Assembly: GCA_965261195.1 (NCBI GenBank)
Contig: OZ253455.1
Span: 2,604,001-2,668,000 of the forward strand
Direction of reading: 5' to 3'
Length of the DNA stretch: 64,000 nt
Source of the DNA: Bin87 sp965261195
GTDB lineage: Bacteria; Chloroflexota; Dehalococcoidia; Lucifugimonadales; UBA3495
Below, in pieces: positions 8,830-17,549 of the stretch. A program made the position numbers and the translations under genes. Numbering within the stretch: position 1 is the stretch's first letter; each line of letters begins with the position of its first letter. Below the pieces are notes generated by a model. It made no database searches and was not told the DNA's origin. It saw nothing but the letters and a program-made list of their open reading frames with translations.

Positions 8830-9244
8830 TTGCCAGCCGGCAGCGTGAAGGCCGACGTTGTCAAGCGTCAGGCCAGCGCCGTCGTTGGTGCCCGGAAAAC
8901 CGGCTTGCAACTGCGGCCCGGACAATCCCGGAACCGAAATCTACCAGATGTTGTTATCGGGCGTCCGGGCGCGCGAATTGGCGTCCGGACGCTTTGCCCC
9001 TGTTGTCCGGCTGGCGTTTCGATTTCCCAAAATCGCGCAACCTGAACAGGCACAAGCGCCATACTTTTTCTCAAAAATGGGCGGAACAATATTTCTACCC
9101 GCTCCCCTAGCAACGGCCTACGGCCGGACCGTAGCATATTTCCTGTACACCCGCTCCGGCTGGTTGGCAATTCAGCGGCACGGTCGCACTCCACCAGCCC
9201 GATGACCCGTCAAGACCTATATCTATGCGGAGGCTCTTATCGCG
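8830..9244. other. Intergenic region upstream of dnaA
   Basis: These 415 bases contain no convincing gene. I see a short hairpin, CTACGG-CCGGA-CCGTAG, near 9118-9134, and a GGAGG site just before dnaA. I looked for DnaA boxes (TTATNCACA) and an AT-rich unwinding element and found neither, so there is no sequence support for oriC here. Confidence 0.6.
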
Positions 9245-10681
9245 ATGTCAGACCGCCCCAATCCTGCCTCTGCCTGGCGTGCTGTCCTGGGCCGACTCCA
9301 GCTGGAGATGCCCCGGGAACATTTCAACACGTTCCTGCAACCCTGCGTCGGCCACGCCTGGGAAGGCGACGACCTGGTGGTTGCCGCCGCCAGCTCATTC
9401 GTCGTGTCCTGGCTGGAACTGCCGCTGCATCTCGCCATGGCGCAGGAGGCGTTGACCCGGACGCTGGGTCGTGAAGCTGGCATCCAGTACCGGCCGTTGC
9501 CCGCCGTGGCGCAAACGACTGCCGGAGCCGACCGCAACGCCACGGTTTCCGCCATCACCGCCGCTCCCGAAGTGAGCCGCACTCCCATCCCTGGCGATTA
9601 TGACCTGGGCAGCCGGGGCGGCAGTGCCGGCGGGCACGACTGGACGGAGGTCAATGCCGCTACTTGCAACCCGGCCTACAGCTTTGACAACTTCGTGGTG
9701 GGGCAAAGCAACCAGTTGGCTTACCATGCTGCCAACGCGGTGGTGAACAACGATGGCCGGGCCGCCGACGGTTACAATCCACTGGTCATCTATGCCGGCC
9801 CCGGGTTGGGCAAAACCCACCTGCTCCACGCCATCGGCAATCGGGCCTTGCAGCAAAACCGCTCCACCCTGTATGTAACCTCCGAGCAGTTCACCAACGA
9901 GTTCGTGTCTGCCATCAGCGGTCGGGCGATGCGCCAGTTTCGGGATCGCTACCGCAACCTGGACGTGCTGCTGATGGACGATGTTCAGTTTCTGATTGGC
10001 AAAGAGCAGACGCAGGAGAGCCTCTTCCATACGTTCAACGACCTGCACCAGGCTGGCGCGCAGATTGTGCTCACCAGCGACCGGGCCCTCCAGTCCATCA
10101 ACCCCCTGCAAGACCGCCTGCGCTCCCGTTTCCAGTCCGGCCTGCTGGCCGACATCCAGCCGCCGTCGCTGGAAACCCGCATCGCCATCCTGCACGCCTG
10201 GTCGTCCCAGCAGGATGAACCCGCGTCCGACGACATCCTCGAACTGATTGCTCATCGGGTTCATAGAAACGTGCGCGAATTGCGGGGCGCTTTCAACCGC
10301 ATCATCGCGATGTCCCAGCTGATGAATATGCCCCTGACGGTGGAGCAGGTAACCCTCCAGCTGGATGCCATCGCCGGACCTGACACCCGCCGCCGCCTGA
10401 CGCCGGAGCAGGCGCTGAATCAAGCGGCGCTGCACTATGGCATCGCCGTTGAGCAGATACTGGGACGGGGTCGCACCGCCAACGTGGCCGAGGCGCGCCA
10501 AATTGTGATGTACCTGCTCACCGCCGAACTCGGCATCACCCCCACCGACGCGGGACGGTTCCTGGCCGGTCGCAATCACAGCACCGTCATCCACGGGTCG
10601 AACAAAATCCGGGCTGCCATCGCCGCCGATGACCGTGTCGGCCGCTCCGTCAGCAGCATCAAGGACGCTCTGTTCGCTTAA
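9245..10681 (+). CDS. dnaA: Chromosomal replication initiator protein DnaA
   Basis: A 478-residue DnaA with all four domains: an N-terminal helical domain (1-85), a variable linker (86-140), the AAA+ ATPase (about 145-370) and the C-terminal DNA-binding helix-turn-helix. The Walker A is AGPGLGKTH (the first residue is usually glycine) and the Walker B is LLMDDVQF. Domain IV ends with AGRNHSTVIHGSNKI, corresponding to the family signature GxRDHTTVLHACxKI. It initiates replication by binding DnaA boxes and melting the origin. It stands alone, without dnaN or recF, and its flanks (a DNA methyltransferase and a secreted protein) are not the usual origin neighbourhood. Confidence 0.96.
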   Translation: MSDRPNPASAWRAVLGRLQLEMPREHFNTFLQPCVGHAWEGDDLVVAAASSFVVSWLELPLHLAMAQEALTRTLGREAGIQYRPLPAVAQTTAGADRNATVSAITAAPEVSRTPIPGDYDLGSRGGSAGGHDWTEVNAATCNPAYSFDNFVVGQSNQLAYHAANAVVNNDGRAADGYNPLVIYAGPGLGKTHLLHAIGNRALQQNRSTLYVTSEQFTNEFVSAISGRAMRQFRDRYRNLDVLLMDDVQFLIGKEQTQESLFHTFNDLHQAGAQIVLTSDRALQSINPLQDRLRSRFQSGLLADIQPPSLETRIAILHAWSSQQDEPASDDILELIAHRVHRNVRELRGAFNRIIAMSQLMNMPLTVEQVTLQLDAIAGPDTRRRLTPEQALNQAALHYGIAVEQILGRGRTANVAEARQIVMYLLTAELGITPTDAGRFLAGRNHSTVIHGSNKIRAAIAADDRVGRSVSSIKDALFA

Positions 10682-10736
10682 CCGCCTACCCTGTGGTAAA
10701 TAGAAAGGGCAACCGGAAACACGAGGCTATAGAACG

Positions 10737-12350
10737 ATGAAACTCCTTGCCGCTGCCCTGTCTATCGCCATCATACTCGTCGCCGTTGTCAGCGTGACCG
10801 TGGCGCAAGCGCAGATGGATGACTCGCCGCCGCCACCGTCCGGCATAACCGCGGTGAACGGGCCCAATCCCGGCGAGGTTAGTTTGCTTTGGAACGCCGC
10901 TGCCGGGGCTAACTACTACCGCGTCGGCTGGATCGCCGATGCCGATTATCGGACTGCCCGTGACTCCGGTGCTCCCTGGCTGGAGCGATTCGGTTTTGTT
11001 GATGTCGAGAGCAAAACGGCGTACACCATAACTCGCCTGACTCCCGGCACGGACTACTGGTTCATCGTCGCCAGCAATAGTGAGCGCTACGGTCCGCCGC
11101 AATGGCCGCAGAACTGGGTATCCTTGAGGCTCAACGACGACCAGTCGTCCTGCCCAACCATATTGCCGACGCCCACGCCTACTCCCGCTCCAACGCCGCA
11201 GACGACGCCCACGCCCCGGCCGACGCCTACGGGCGCCGGCGACTATGACGCTGACAAAGACGGCCTGATTGAAATATCCAACCTGACACAACTAAACGCC
11301 ATCCGTTGGGACTTGGACGGCGACGGTTCTCATATCCCACGCTACGCCGCTGCTTTCCCCGATGCGATGCCCGGTATGGGCTGTCCAAGTGACTGTGCCG
11401 GCTACGAACTGGTGGCCGACCTGGACTTTGACACCAACAGCAACGGCGAAGTGGACGAGGGTGACTATAACGACGGCACTAAGTGGCTGCCAATCGGGGA
11501 CGAAAGCCGCAGTTTCAACACTACTTTTGACGGCAACGGGCATACTATTTCCAACCTGCACACCAGTGGTCGTTACCTTGGATTATTCGGAACTACGGGC
11601 GAGGCCAGCAAGATTCGCCGGGTCGGTCTTATATCCGTGAGCGTGTCTGGCAATTGTTATGGTTGCGGACAAGGTGGCCTTGTTGCAATCAATAGTGGTT
11701 CAATCAGCGATAGTTACGCCACTGGGTATGTGTCTGGCTTGCGACCAGTTGGCGGCCTGGTCGGGCTGAACTATGGCACTATCATCGGCAGCTACGCCAC
11801 CAGCGACGTAGACGGCAGTAGTTGGTGGCCGGATGTTGGCGGCCTCGTAGGGGAGAATCATGGCACCATCAGCGCCAGCTACGCCACCGGCAATGTATCT
11901 AGCAGTGAAGACAGTGTTGGCGGCCTGGTCGGGAGGAACTACGGCATCATCACCGCCAGCTACGCCACCGGTAATGTATCTAGCGGATACGAAGAAATTG
12001 GCGGTCTGGTCGGACGCAACGCTGGCACGATCAGAGCTAGCTACGCGGTAGGGAAGGTCTCAGGTTCTGATACAACTGGATACATCGGCGGCTTGGTCGG
12101 GTTGAACAGTGGCGACGTCACCCATTCCTACTGGAATACAGAGACTTCTGGCCTGGCTTATAGCGACGGCGGCGTTGGCAAAACTACCCACGAGCTCCAG
12201 TCCACGGTCAGCTATAGTGACATTTACTCCGATTGGAATGTGGACGTTGATAGCGATGGCCATATCGATGACCCGTGGGACTTCGGTATGTCAAGCCAGT
12301 ATCCCGTACTAAAATATGGCGGCCTCAGTGTAGCCGCCCAGCGCCCCTAA
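10737..12350 (+). CDS. Secreted GLUG-repeat protein with fibronectin-like domain
   Basis: A 537-residue exported protein. Residues 1-22 form a Sec signal peptide (MKLLAAALSIAIILVAVVSV, then TVAQAQ). A fibronectin type III-like module follows (about 32-125; TAVNGPNPGEVSLLWNAAAG), then a Pro/Thr-rich linker of PTPTP repeats (about 140-165). The C-terminal half contains GLUG repeats: GGLVGLNYGTIIGSYATS, GGLVGENHGTISASYATG, GGLVGRNYGIITASYATG and others, 20-40 residues apart, as in M26-type and adhesin proteins. A DYDADKDGLIEI calcium-loop-like segment precedes them. It is probably a surface adhesin or polymer-binding protein. It lies 55 bases after dnaA with its own ribosome site. Confidence 0.85.
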   Translation: MKLLAAALSIAIILVAVVSVTVAQAQMDDSPPPPSGITAVNGPNPGEVSLLWNAAAGANYYRVGWIADADYRTARDSGAPWLERFGFVDVESKTAYTITRLTPGTDYWFIVASNSERYGPPQWPQNWVSLRLNDDQSSCPTILPTPTPTPAPTPQTTPTPRPTPTGAGDYDADKDGLIEISNLTQLNAIRWDLDGDGSHIPRYAAAFPDAMPGMGCPSDCAGYELVADLDFDTNSNGEVDEGDYNDGTKWLPIGDESRSFNTTFDGNGHTISNLHTSGRYLGLFGTTGEASKIRRVGLISVSVSGNCYGCGQGGLVAINSGSISDSYATGYVSGLRPVGGLVGLNYGTIIGSYATSDVDGSSWWPDVGGLVGENHGTISASYATGNVSSSEDSVGGLVGRNYGIITASYATGNVSSGYEEIGGLVGRNAGTIRASYAVGKVSGSDTTGYIGGLVGLNSGDVTHSYWNTETSGLAYSDGGVGKTTHELQSTVSYSDIYSDWNVDVDSDGHIDDPWDFGMSSQYPVLKYGGLSVAAQRP

Positions 12351-12367
12351 CACCTCTGGAGACCAGC

Positions 12368-13408
12368 ATGACCTCACCCAACGCTCCCACCATCCGCACC
12401 GTTGTCGGCACCGGCGAGGCCGGCTACACCGGTGATCGCGGCCCGGCCGTCGCTGCCACCCTGCGCGAGCCCTTCATGTGCGATTTCGACCCGGCGGGCA
12501 ACCTGTTCTGCTGTGAGTCCCGTAACCACATCGTGCGGCGCGTTGACGCGGCCACCGGCGTGGTCACCACCGTGGCCGGCACCGGCGAGGACGGATATTC
12601 CGGCGACGGCGGTCCGGCTACGGAAGCAACGTTGCACGAACCCTATTCCCTGGCCGTTGATAGCGACGGCAGCATCTACATCGTTGACCGGCTCAACGCG
12701 GCAGTGCGTCGGGTTGATGGCGCCAGCGGCATCATCACGACCGTAGCCGGCACCGGTGAGGTGGGCTACTCCGGCGATGGTGGCCCCGGTCAGCTCGCCC
12801 AACTGCGCGAACCCAACGACTGCTTCCTCGACGGCAAGGGCGGCCTGCTCATCGCCGACATTCAGGATCAGCGCATCCGCCGCCTTGATCTGACCACCGG
12901 CATCATTGACACCTTCGCCGGCAACGGCGAGAAGATTCGCGGCGGCGACGGAATGCCCGCCAAACAAGCCAGCATCCTCGGCGCGCGAGCCGTGTGCACC
13001 GACGGCGCCGGCAACACCTACATCGCCGAGCGCGAGGGCAACGGCGTGCGGGTCGTTACCGCCGGCGGCATTATGGGGACGCTGGCCGGCGCCGACGGTG
13101 AACGGGGGTATTCCGGCGACGGCGGCCTGGCGCTGGCCGCAACCTGGGGCGCGCCCAAAGCCCTGCGCTGCGACGCTGACGGCAATGTCATCGTGGTGGA
13201 CACCGAGAACCACGCCATTCGCAAGATTGACACCCAGAGCGGCATCGTTACCACCATCGCCGGCGGACAGCTCGGCGGCCATGGCGACGGCGGCCCCGCC
13301 ACCGACGCCGGCCTCGACCGCCCCCACGGATGCGGCATCGCCGCCGATGGCACTATTTACATCGCCGACAGCAACAATCACCGGGTGCGCGCCGTGCCAA
13401 CCCGGTAA
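12368..13408 (+). CDS. NHL-repeat beta-propeller protein
   Basis: A 346-residue protein made of about six NHL repeats, with the recurring pattern I-x-T-V-A-G-T-G-E-x-G-Y-S-G-D-G-G-P-A-x-x-A-x-L (for example ITTVAGTGEVGYSGDGGPG) and intervening LREPNDCFLDGKGGLLIADI-type strands. Such propellers bind proteins or carbohydrates, or act as lactonase-like scaffolds. No signal peptide is evident with the ATG at 12368 (GGAG eight bases upstream). The gene follows the GLUG protein by 17 bases, so the two are probably co-transcribed. Function beyond a propeller scaffold is unknown. Confidence 0.85.
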   Translation: MTSPNAPTIRTVVGTGEAGYTGDRGPAVAATLREPFMCDFDPAGNLFCCESRNHIVRRVDAATGVVTTVAGTGEDGYSGDGGPATEATLHEPYSLAVDSDGSIYIVDRLNAAVRRVDGASGIITTVAGTGEVGYSGDGGPGQLAQLREPNDCFLDGKGGLLIADIQDQRIRRLDLTTGIIDTFAGNGEKIRGGDGMPAKQASILGARAVCTDGAGNTYIAEREGNGVRVVTAGGIMGTLAGADGERGYSGDGGLALAATWGAPKALRCDADGNVIVVDTENHAIRKIDTQSGIVTTIAGGQLGGHGDGGPATDAGLDRPHGCGIAADGTIYIADSNNHRVRAVPTR

Positions 13409-13417
13409 CCGGGAAAA

Positions 13418-13466
13418 CGCGTACCCACGTTAATCTGTCATTGCGAGCGCAGCGTGGCAATCCCGT
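13418..13466. repeat. Interspersed repeat, GCGAGCGCAGCGTGGCAATC family
   Basis: CGCGTACCCACGTTAATCTG followed by TCATTGCGAGCGCAGCGTGG matches the arm of the element at 6126-6354 almost exactly. Only one arm is present here. It lies just after the NHL gene stop. Confidence 0.75.
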
Positions 13467-13593
13467 TATTTTACCGGGATGAACAGGATAAACGGGATGG
13501 ACCGGATTCTTCTGAATAAGCACGCGTGGATTACGGCTGGCGCAGGAATGCCGGACTAACTTTGGATAGGCCCTGGTGAACCGTCGCATAACC

Positions 13594-13623
13594 TTGACAC
13601 CTGACGCTCCGGTTGGCTACGAT
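13594..13623 (+). promoter_or_regulatory. Sigma-70-type promoter for tRNA-Ala
   Basis: TTGACA at 13594-13599 and TACGAT at 13618-13623, separated by 18 bases, fit a housekeeping promoter. The mature tRNA begins 43 bases after the -10 hexamer. Confidence 0.6.
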
Positions 13624-13665
13624 GGATATGTGGTCAGTGTTGCGTACAGCATCGGATCATCGTGT

Positions 13666-13741
13666 GGGGATATAGCTCAACTGGGAGAGCGCGGCGTTCG
13701 CAATGCCGAGGTTGCGGGTTCGAGTCCCGCTATCTCCACCA
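13666..13741 (+). tRNA. tRNA-Ala (anticodon CGC)
   Basis: 76 bases fold as a cloverleaf. The acceptor GGGGATA pairs with TATCTCC including a G3:U70 wobble, the alanine identity element. The D stem is GCTC/GAGC. The anticodon stem CGGCG/TGCCG has loop TTCGCAA, placing CGC at 34-36. The T stem is GCGGG/CCCGC. The 3' CCA is encoded. It decodes GCG. Decayed integrases start about 260 bases downstream, so this tRNA may have served as an integration site. Confidence 0.95.
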
Positions 13742-13762
13742 AAATATCCCAAATCCAAGTAG

Positions 13763-13791
13763 GATAACGGCGTTATGATAGCGCCGTTATC
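13763..13791 (+). terminator. Hairpin after tRNA-Ala
   Basis: GATAACGGCG and CGCCGTTATC form a perfect 10-bp stem with a 9-base loop, 21 bases after the tRNA. The following ACTTTAAAT is only weakly T-rich, so termination is plausible but not certain. Confidence 0.5.
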
Positions 13792-13903
13792 ACTTTAAAT
13801 ATCACTATTGGATTTGCGAAGGAACGACGTCGCGTTCCCGAATGCCTAGTTGGGAACCCGATCGCCAAACCGGGTTTACGGTTTCTCAAGTGCTTGGTCC
13901 TCG

Positions 13904-13993
13904 TCGGTGGCCGCACACGCGAGGATACTCCGATGACCGTGCATCTCGTAGGGATCGACCTCAGCCCAATCCCGCACGCGCGGGGATAGGCTC
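13904..13993. CRISPR. Possible two-repeat type I-E CRISPR relic
   Basis: Two GC-palindromic 29-mers (core CCGCACACGCGAGGATA at 13911 and CCGCACGCGCGGGGATA at 13972) start exactly 61 bases apart, the repeat-plus-spacer length of type I-E arrays. The core resembles the I-E repeat. Only about 17 of 29 positions agree, no third repeat is found on either side, and no cas genes are near. Chance or a decayed remnant are both possible. Confidence 0.25.
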
Positions 13994-14000
13994 TCCGGCC

Positions 14001-14598
14001 TCAGGTTTCGGAGCAGCCGCTCCTGCTGATGAACGGGAACAATTCCAGGTAACGCAAAGCCGTTCCGTCAGTCTCGCCATGGGTGTAGTGGCCGACCATG
14101 CCGCTGCCTTGCTTCCAGCGGCACTGGCGTTCGATCTCGTGGGTAGGCGCGGTTCTCTGGGTCATGCACCGGGCCATGCCCACCCGCTCGCTGTGGCCGC
14201 TGAAGTCTGCTCAGTTGGCTCAACCGGCGGCCCCTTGGCTATTGCCTTCACCCGGCGGGCGATCTGCGATTCCGACAGCCCGAACACCCTCTGATCGCGA
14301 CCAACACCCGCCGGCCGGATGGCGTCCAAAAGGCCCTCATGGCGACGGGGGTGGTAGCCACCACGGCGCCCTGAGCCTCCACGTCGGTCTCGGAGCGACC
14401 ACGGTGATGCGACCGCTGCCGCCGTCCCAGCGCTGAACATCGCCGAAATGAGCGCGACATCTCGGGGCGGTGCAATCCAGCGTCGGCCACCACCGCCACC
14501 AAGGATGCATCGAATTTGATAAGCTCGAATCGCTCCTCGGGCGTCTCCATTCCACGGCCACGACCATGACGCCAAGGATACTGTGCAGCAACGACCTT
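14001..14598 (-). pseudogene. Tyrosine recombinase (integrase), multiply frameshifted
   Basis: Across three minus-strand frames, pieces of one phage-type integrase can be assembled. First comes FDASLVAVVADAGLHRPEMS. Then, in other frames, WDGGSGRITVV and LLDAIRPAGVGRDQRVFGLS-ESQIARRVKAIAK. Last comes GMARCMTQRTAPTHEIERQ, then RWKQGSGMVGHYTHGETDGT-ALRYL near the C terminus. The final block contains the catalytic tyrosine (GHYTHGE), with an H/R-like box upstream. At least three frame changes are needed, so it is dead. It lies downstream of tRNA-Ala and presumably marks an old tRNA-integrated island. Confidence 0.7.
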
Positions 14599-14642
14599 TG
14601 GACGGCCAGCCAGGCGGCGTTGGCGGCGAAGCGGCCCGAGGG
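14599..14642 (-). mobile_element. 44-bp fragment of IS1380 transposase, inverted
   Basis: These 44 bases are the exact reverse complement of 16566-16609 in the IS1380 transposase (codons for SGRFAANAAWLAV). The fragment joins the integrase remnant to the IS1595-type transposase and shows that an IS1380 copy was once rearranged here. Confidence 0.9.
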
Positions 14643-14649
14643 TTGTCAA

Positions 14650-15477
14650 TACACCCAGACGAACCAATTTAAGAAAGTCAAGAAAAACAAGAAACATTAC
14701 TTAAGTTGGTTCTATATTGAGAAAATTAGCAAAGATGAGCCCACTGCTCGCGATTGGTTCGAGTATGTAAGATGGGGCGACAGCGGCAGAGCCTGCCCTT
14801 ATTGTGATTATCATAAAACTATTGTAGTTACGAGACGCCCATCACAGCCATATCGATGCTCACGATGTAATTCTTATTTCTCCGTCAAAACCAATACGGT
14901 AATGCATAACAGTAAGCTATCGCTACGTATTTGGTGGCTGGCAATTTGGCTAATTATTCATCATAACAAGAGCAAATCCAGCCACCAATTGGCAAAAGAT
15001 CTGGGCATCACGCAACCGTCGGCTTGGCGATTAGCGCATCGTATCAGAGAAGCGTGGGCTGACGACCATCATATGCTTGCCGGTATCGTTGAAGTGGACG
15101 AAACGTACCTGGGCGGCAAGGAGCGTAACAAACATTCAAACAAGGAACTCCGAGCTGGTCGGGGTGGAGTGGGCGAGCAGATTGTAATCGGTGGAGCCGA
15201 ACGTGCCGGCATAGCTCCTAAAATTCAGGTCTAAGCACAAGCCATTCCAGTTGCCAATCGCGATAATCTACACCGGTTCATCTACTATAATGTTGCAGCA
15301 GGAACAACCGTCTACACTGATGACCACCGTGGTTATCCGGGAATGCCCAAAGCTGCTAACCATCAAACAGTGGTTCACAGCAAAGGTCAGTACGTGGACG
15401 GCGACATTCATACTAACAGCATTGAATCGCTATGGGCCAAGCTAAAAGGATCGTACCGAGGGTCATTCCATTGGTTT
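14650..15477 (+). pseudogene. IS1595-family transposase, truncated with internal stop
   Basis: One frame encodes WFEYVRWGDSGRACPYCDYH, a zinc-ribbon CPYC-x(n)-YRCSRCNSYFSVKT, then SLRIWWLAIWLI, the DDE start IVEVDETYLGGKERNKHSN, and later VYTDDHRGYPGMP and THSIESLWAKLKGSYRGSFH-type sequence. A single in-frame TAA (15232-15234) interrupts it. The first residues are missing, and the IS1380 left end replaces the C terminus at 15478. The region is markedly AT-richer than its surroundings, consistent with recent arrival from a low-GC host. It is not expected to be active. Confidence 0.8.
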
Positions 15478-17102
15478 AGCCCCAATCCACCGACAAGATA
15501 AGTGTGGCGGCGGGTTGAATGGGTAAGAAAGTGCTCCTGTGCATCTGGGATAATGGTTTTCGAGACAGAAAAACAACCCCAGACCAGGAGCGCCCAGCAG
15601 ATGCTGCCACTTGACCATCCCGACCGCATCCAAATCGCCTTCGATGACCACCGCCTGGTGGTCAATGCCGGGCTGATCCTTCCGGTCACTTTGGCCCAGC
15701 GCCTGGGTTTGCGTGAACTCGTCGACAACCACGTTGATTTGGGAGCTGCGCCGGGTCGGGCGAACCCGGGCGACCAGATGATGACCCTGGTGGCGTCTGC
15801 GCTGGCTGGGGGCGACTGCATTGACGACGCCGACGTGTTGCGCACTGGGGGAACCGATCGGGTGCTGGGCTGCGTGGTCAAGGCGCCATCCACCCTGGGG
15901 ACCTTCCTGCGCAGCTTCCGGTGGGGCCACGTCCGCCAGTTGGATCGGGTAGGCCGGGAGCTGCTGGCCCGGGCCTGGGCTGCTGGGGCCGGACCCGGCG
16001 ACGGGCCGTTGACCATCGACCTGGACTCCACCAGCTGGGAGACCTACGGTCTGGCCAAAGAAGGGGCACGCCAACACCGCTCGGGGCGCCGCCCACTTCC
16101 TGCGTGAGACGGTGGGACGGGTGCGCTACGGCGGGGCGGGGACAACTCACGGTGCGCGCCGACCGCGGCTGCTATGCCCACGCCCTGGTCGCGGTCTGCC
16201 GAGCAATGGAGGTCCGCTACTCCATCACCATCCGCCAGCATAAAAGCCGGCGCAATCTCATCGAGGCGATACCCGAGACGGACTGGACGCCGATTCCCTA
16301 CTGGATGGACGGCGCCGCCGACGTGGCGGAGACCACCTACACCCCCTTCCGGAGTGAGCCTGACGCCGCACCGGTGCGGCTCATCGTCCGGCGGGTGCAG
16401 CCAACGTCCGGTTCCCAGTTGGCCCTCTTTGCCACCTACAGCTATCACGGCTGCATCACCGACCGAGACGGGGATACCCTGGAACTGGAGGCCGACCATC
16501 GGCGCCACGCCGAGATCGAGAATGCCATCCGAGACCTCAAGTACGGCGTCGGACTCAACCATCTCCCCTCGGGCCGCTTCGCCGCCAACGCCGCCTGGCT
16601 GGCCGTCCAGGTGATGGCGCATAACCTGGCCCGCTGGACCGCGCGCATCGGTCTGGGCGAGCCGGTGGTGACCACCAAAACCCTCCGACGACGCTTCTTC
16701 TCGATGGCCGGACGGCTCACCCGTTCGGCGCGCCGCCGCACTTTGCATCTGCCCCAGCGCTGGCCCTGGCAAAACCGTTTCAGTCGCGCCCTGGCTCGAT
16801 TGCGAGCCCTGCCACTCCCAGCCTGACGGCGGCAACCGGCCCGCCGACCCGCCATCCGGCCCACTGAACATCGTCGCCAACTCGCGCCAACTCGGTCCGC
16901 CAGGGGCGCTTCCTGCTTACCGCCTGTCGAATTCCGCCCGCCATGGCCGCACGGCCGCACGGCCGCCATCATCGTGTCTGTGTGCCTACCTCACGCCGCC
17001 CTCATCCCCACCTATTGGAACCTGGCTGGGCCCGTTCGCCTTCCCTTACCCATCATACCTGGTGTCAACGACACGGACGTCTCGCTTCGGTGGATTCGGG
17101 CT
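15478..17102 (+). mobile_element. IS1380-family insertion sequence
   Basis: Imperfect 16-bp terminal inverted repeats bound the element: AGCCCCAATCCACCGA at 15478-15493 and the reverse complement of AGCCCGAATCCACCGA at 17087-17102 (15 of 16 match). The length of 1625 bp fits IS1380. The flanking 4 bases (GTTT left, AAGG right) do not match, so the target duplication is lost or the ends have recombined. The right end cuts an integrase remnant. The same inverted repeats occur at 40876-41044 and 50604. Confidence 0.85.
15601..16826 (+). pseudogene. IS1380 transposase, frame-disrupted
   Basis: From the ATG at 15601 (AGGAG upstream) the frame gives MLPLDHPDRIQIAFDDHRLV and the DDE start TIDLDSTSWETYGLAKEGA. 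It then ends at 16105. A second frame resumes with QLTVRADRGCYAHALVAVCR and runs to ENAIRDLKYGVGLNHLPSGR and the end at 16826. In between, a third frame encodes HANTARGAAHFLRETVGRVR. The stretch that normally separates YGLAKEG from HANT is missing, so an internal deletion plus at least one indel have destroyed the gene. The fold belongs to the DDE transposases. Confidence 0.85.
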
Positions 17103-17257
17103 AAGGCAACCATTCGAGCATTGCTCAAAGCCTTTTCGCGAGCTACTGCCAAAGTCGTCACCGGGTGCGCTCCCAACCCGATGCCAACCGGTTTGCCATT
17201 AAGCCGTAGGCGCTGAGCCCAACTCTTGGATAGTCGCCCTGTTGACGTGGGTTTCAC
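17103..17257 (-). pseudogene. N-terminal integrase remnant (DUF4102 arm-binding type)
   Basis: The minus strand reads SKSWAQRLRLNGKPVGIGLG followed by AHPVTTLAVAREKALSNARM, the arm-binding DUF4102 domain of tyrosine integrases (W-x-x-R-x-x-x-x-G-K ... GLG-x-x-P-x-V-T-L-A-x-A-R). It stops exactly where the IS1380 right inverted repeat begins. The rest of the gene is absent. It may have belonged to the same island as the integrase at 14001, though the two fragments do not overlap, so this is not proven. Confidence 0.6.
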
Positions 17258-17549
17258 CAGTAGCGATAATCCATGATTACCTCAACCGTCACTGTACCGT
17301 CCGGGTTGATTTACAGTCTTTACAAAGGCTGCTGGCAAGGTCTGATGATGTTGCATGATCCCACTTCAGTTACCACTTTACCAGTGCTAATAAGGGAAAC
17401 CCTACGAAACCTCACGAAATAAAAATCACGCCATTTCCTACTCAAAACCTAAAGCGCGTGCTAACTTATGGCGCTTTCTAGGTAATCGTGAAACCCTAAA
17501 TCAGCGTTTGCCTGACGCTACTCGCACGTCCATTTTTGGAGCATCAACC

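Noticed and set aside
8830..9244. Chromosomal origin next to dnaA
   Set aside because: No DnaA boxes or AT-rich unwinding element were found, and typical neighbours are absent.
9395..10594. 399-codon minus-strand frame opposite dnaA
   Set aside because: Antisense shadow of a well-conserved gene with no ribosome site or domain.
12374..13381. 335-codon minus-strand frame opposite the NHL gene
   Set aside because: Antisense to a repetitive propeller; its own repeats merely mirror the NHL repeats.
13576..13767. 63-codon open frame across tRNA-Ala
   Set aside because: It is only the read-through of the tRNA gene and its promoter.
14470..14650. N-terminal extension of the IS1595 transposase
   Set aside because: This stretch is the complement of the integrase remnant and an IS1380 fragment, so the open frame is accidental.
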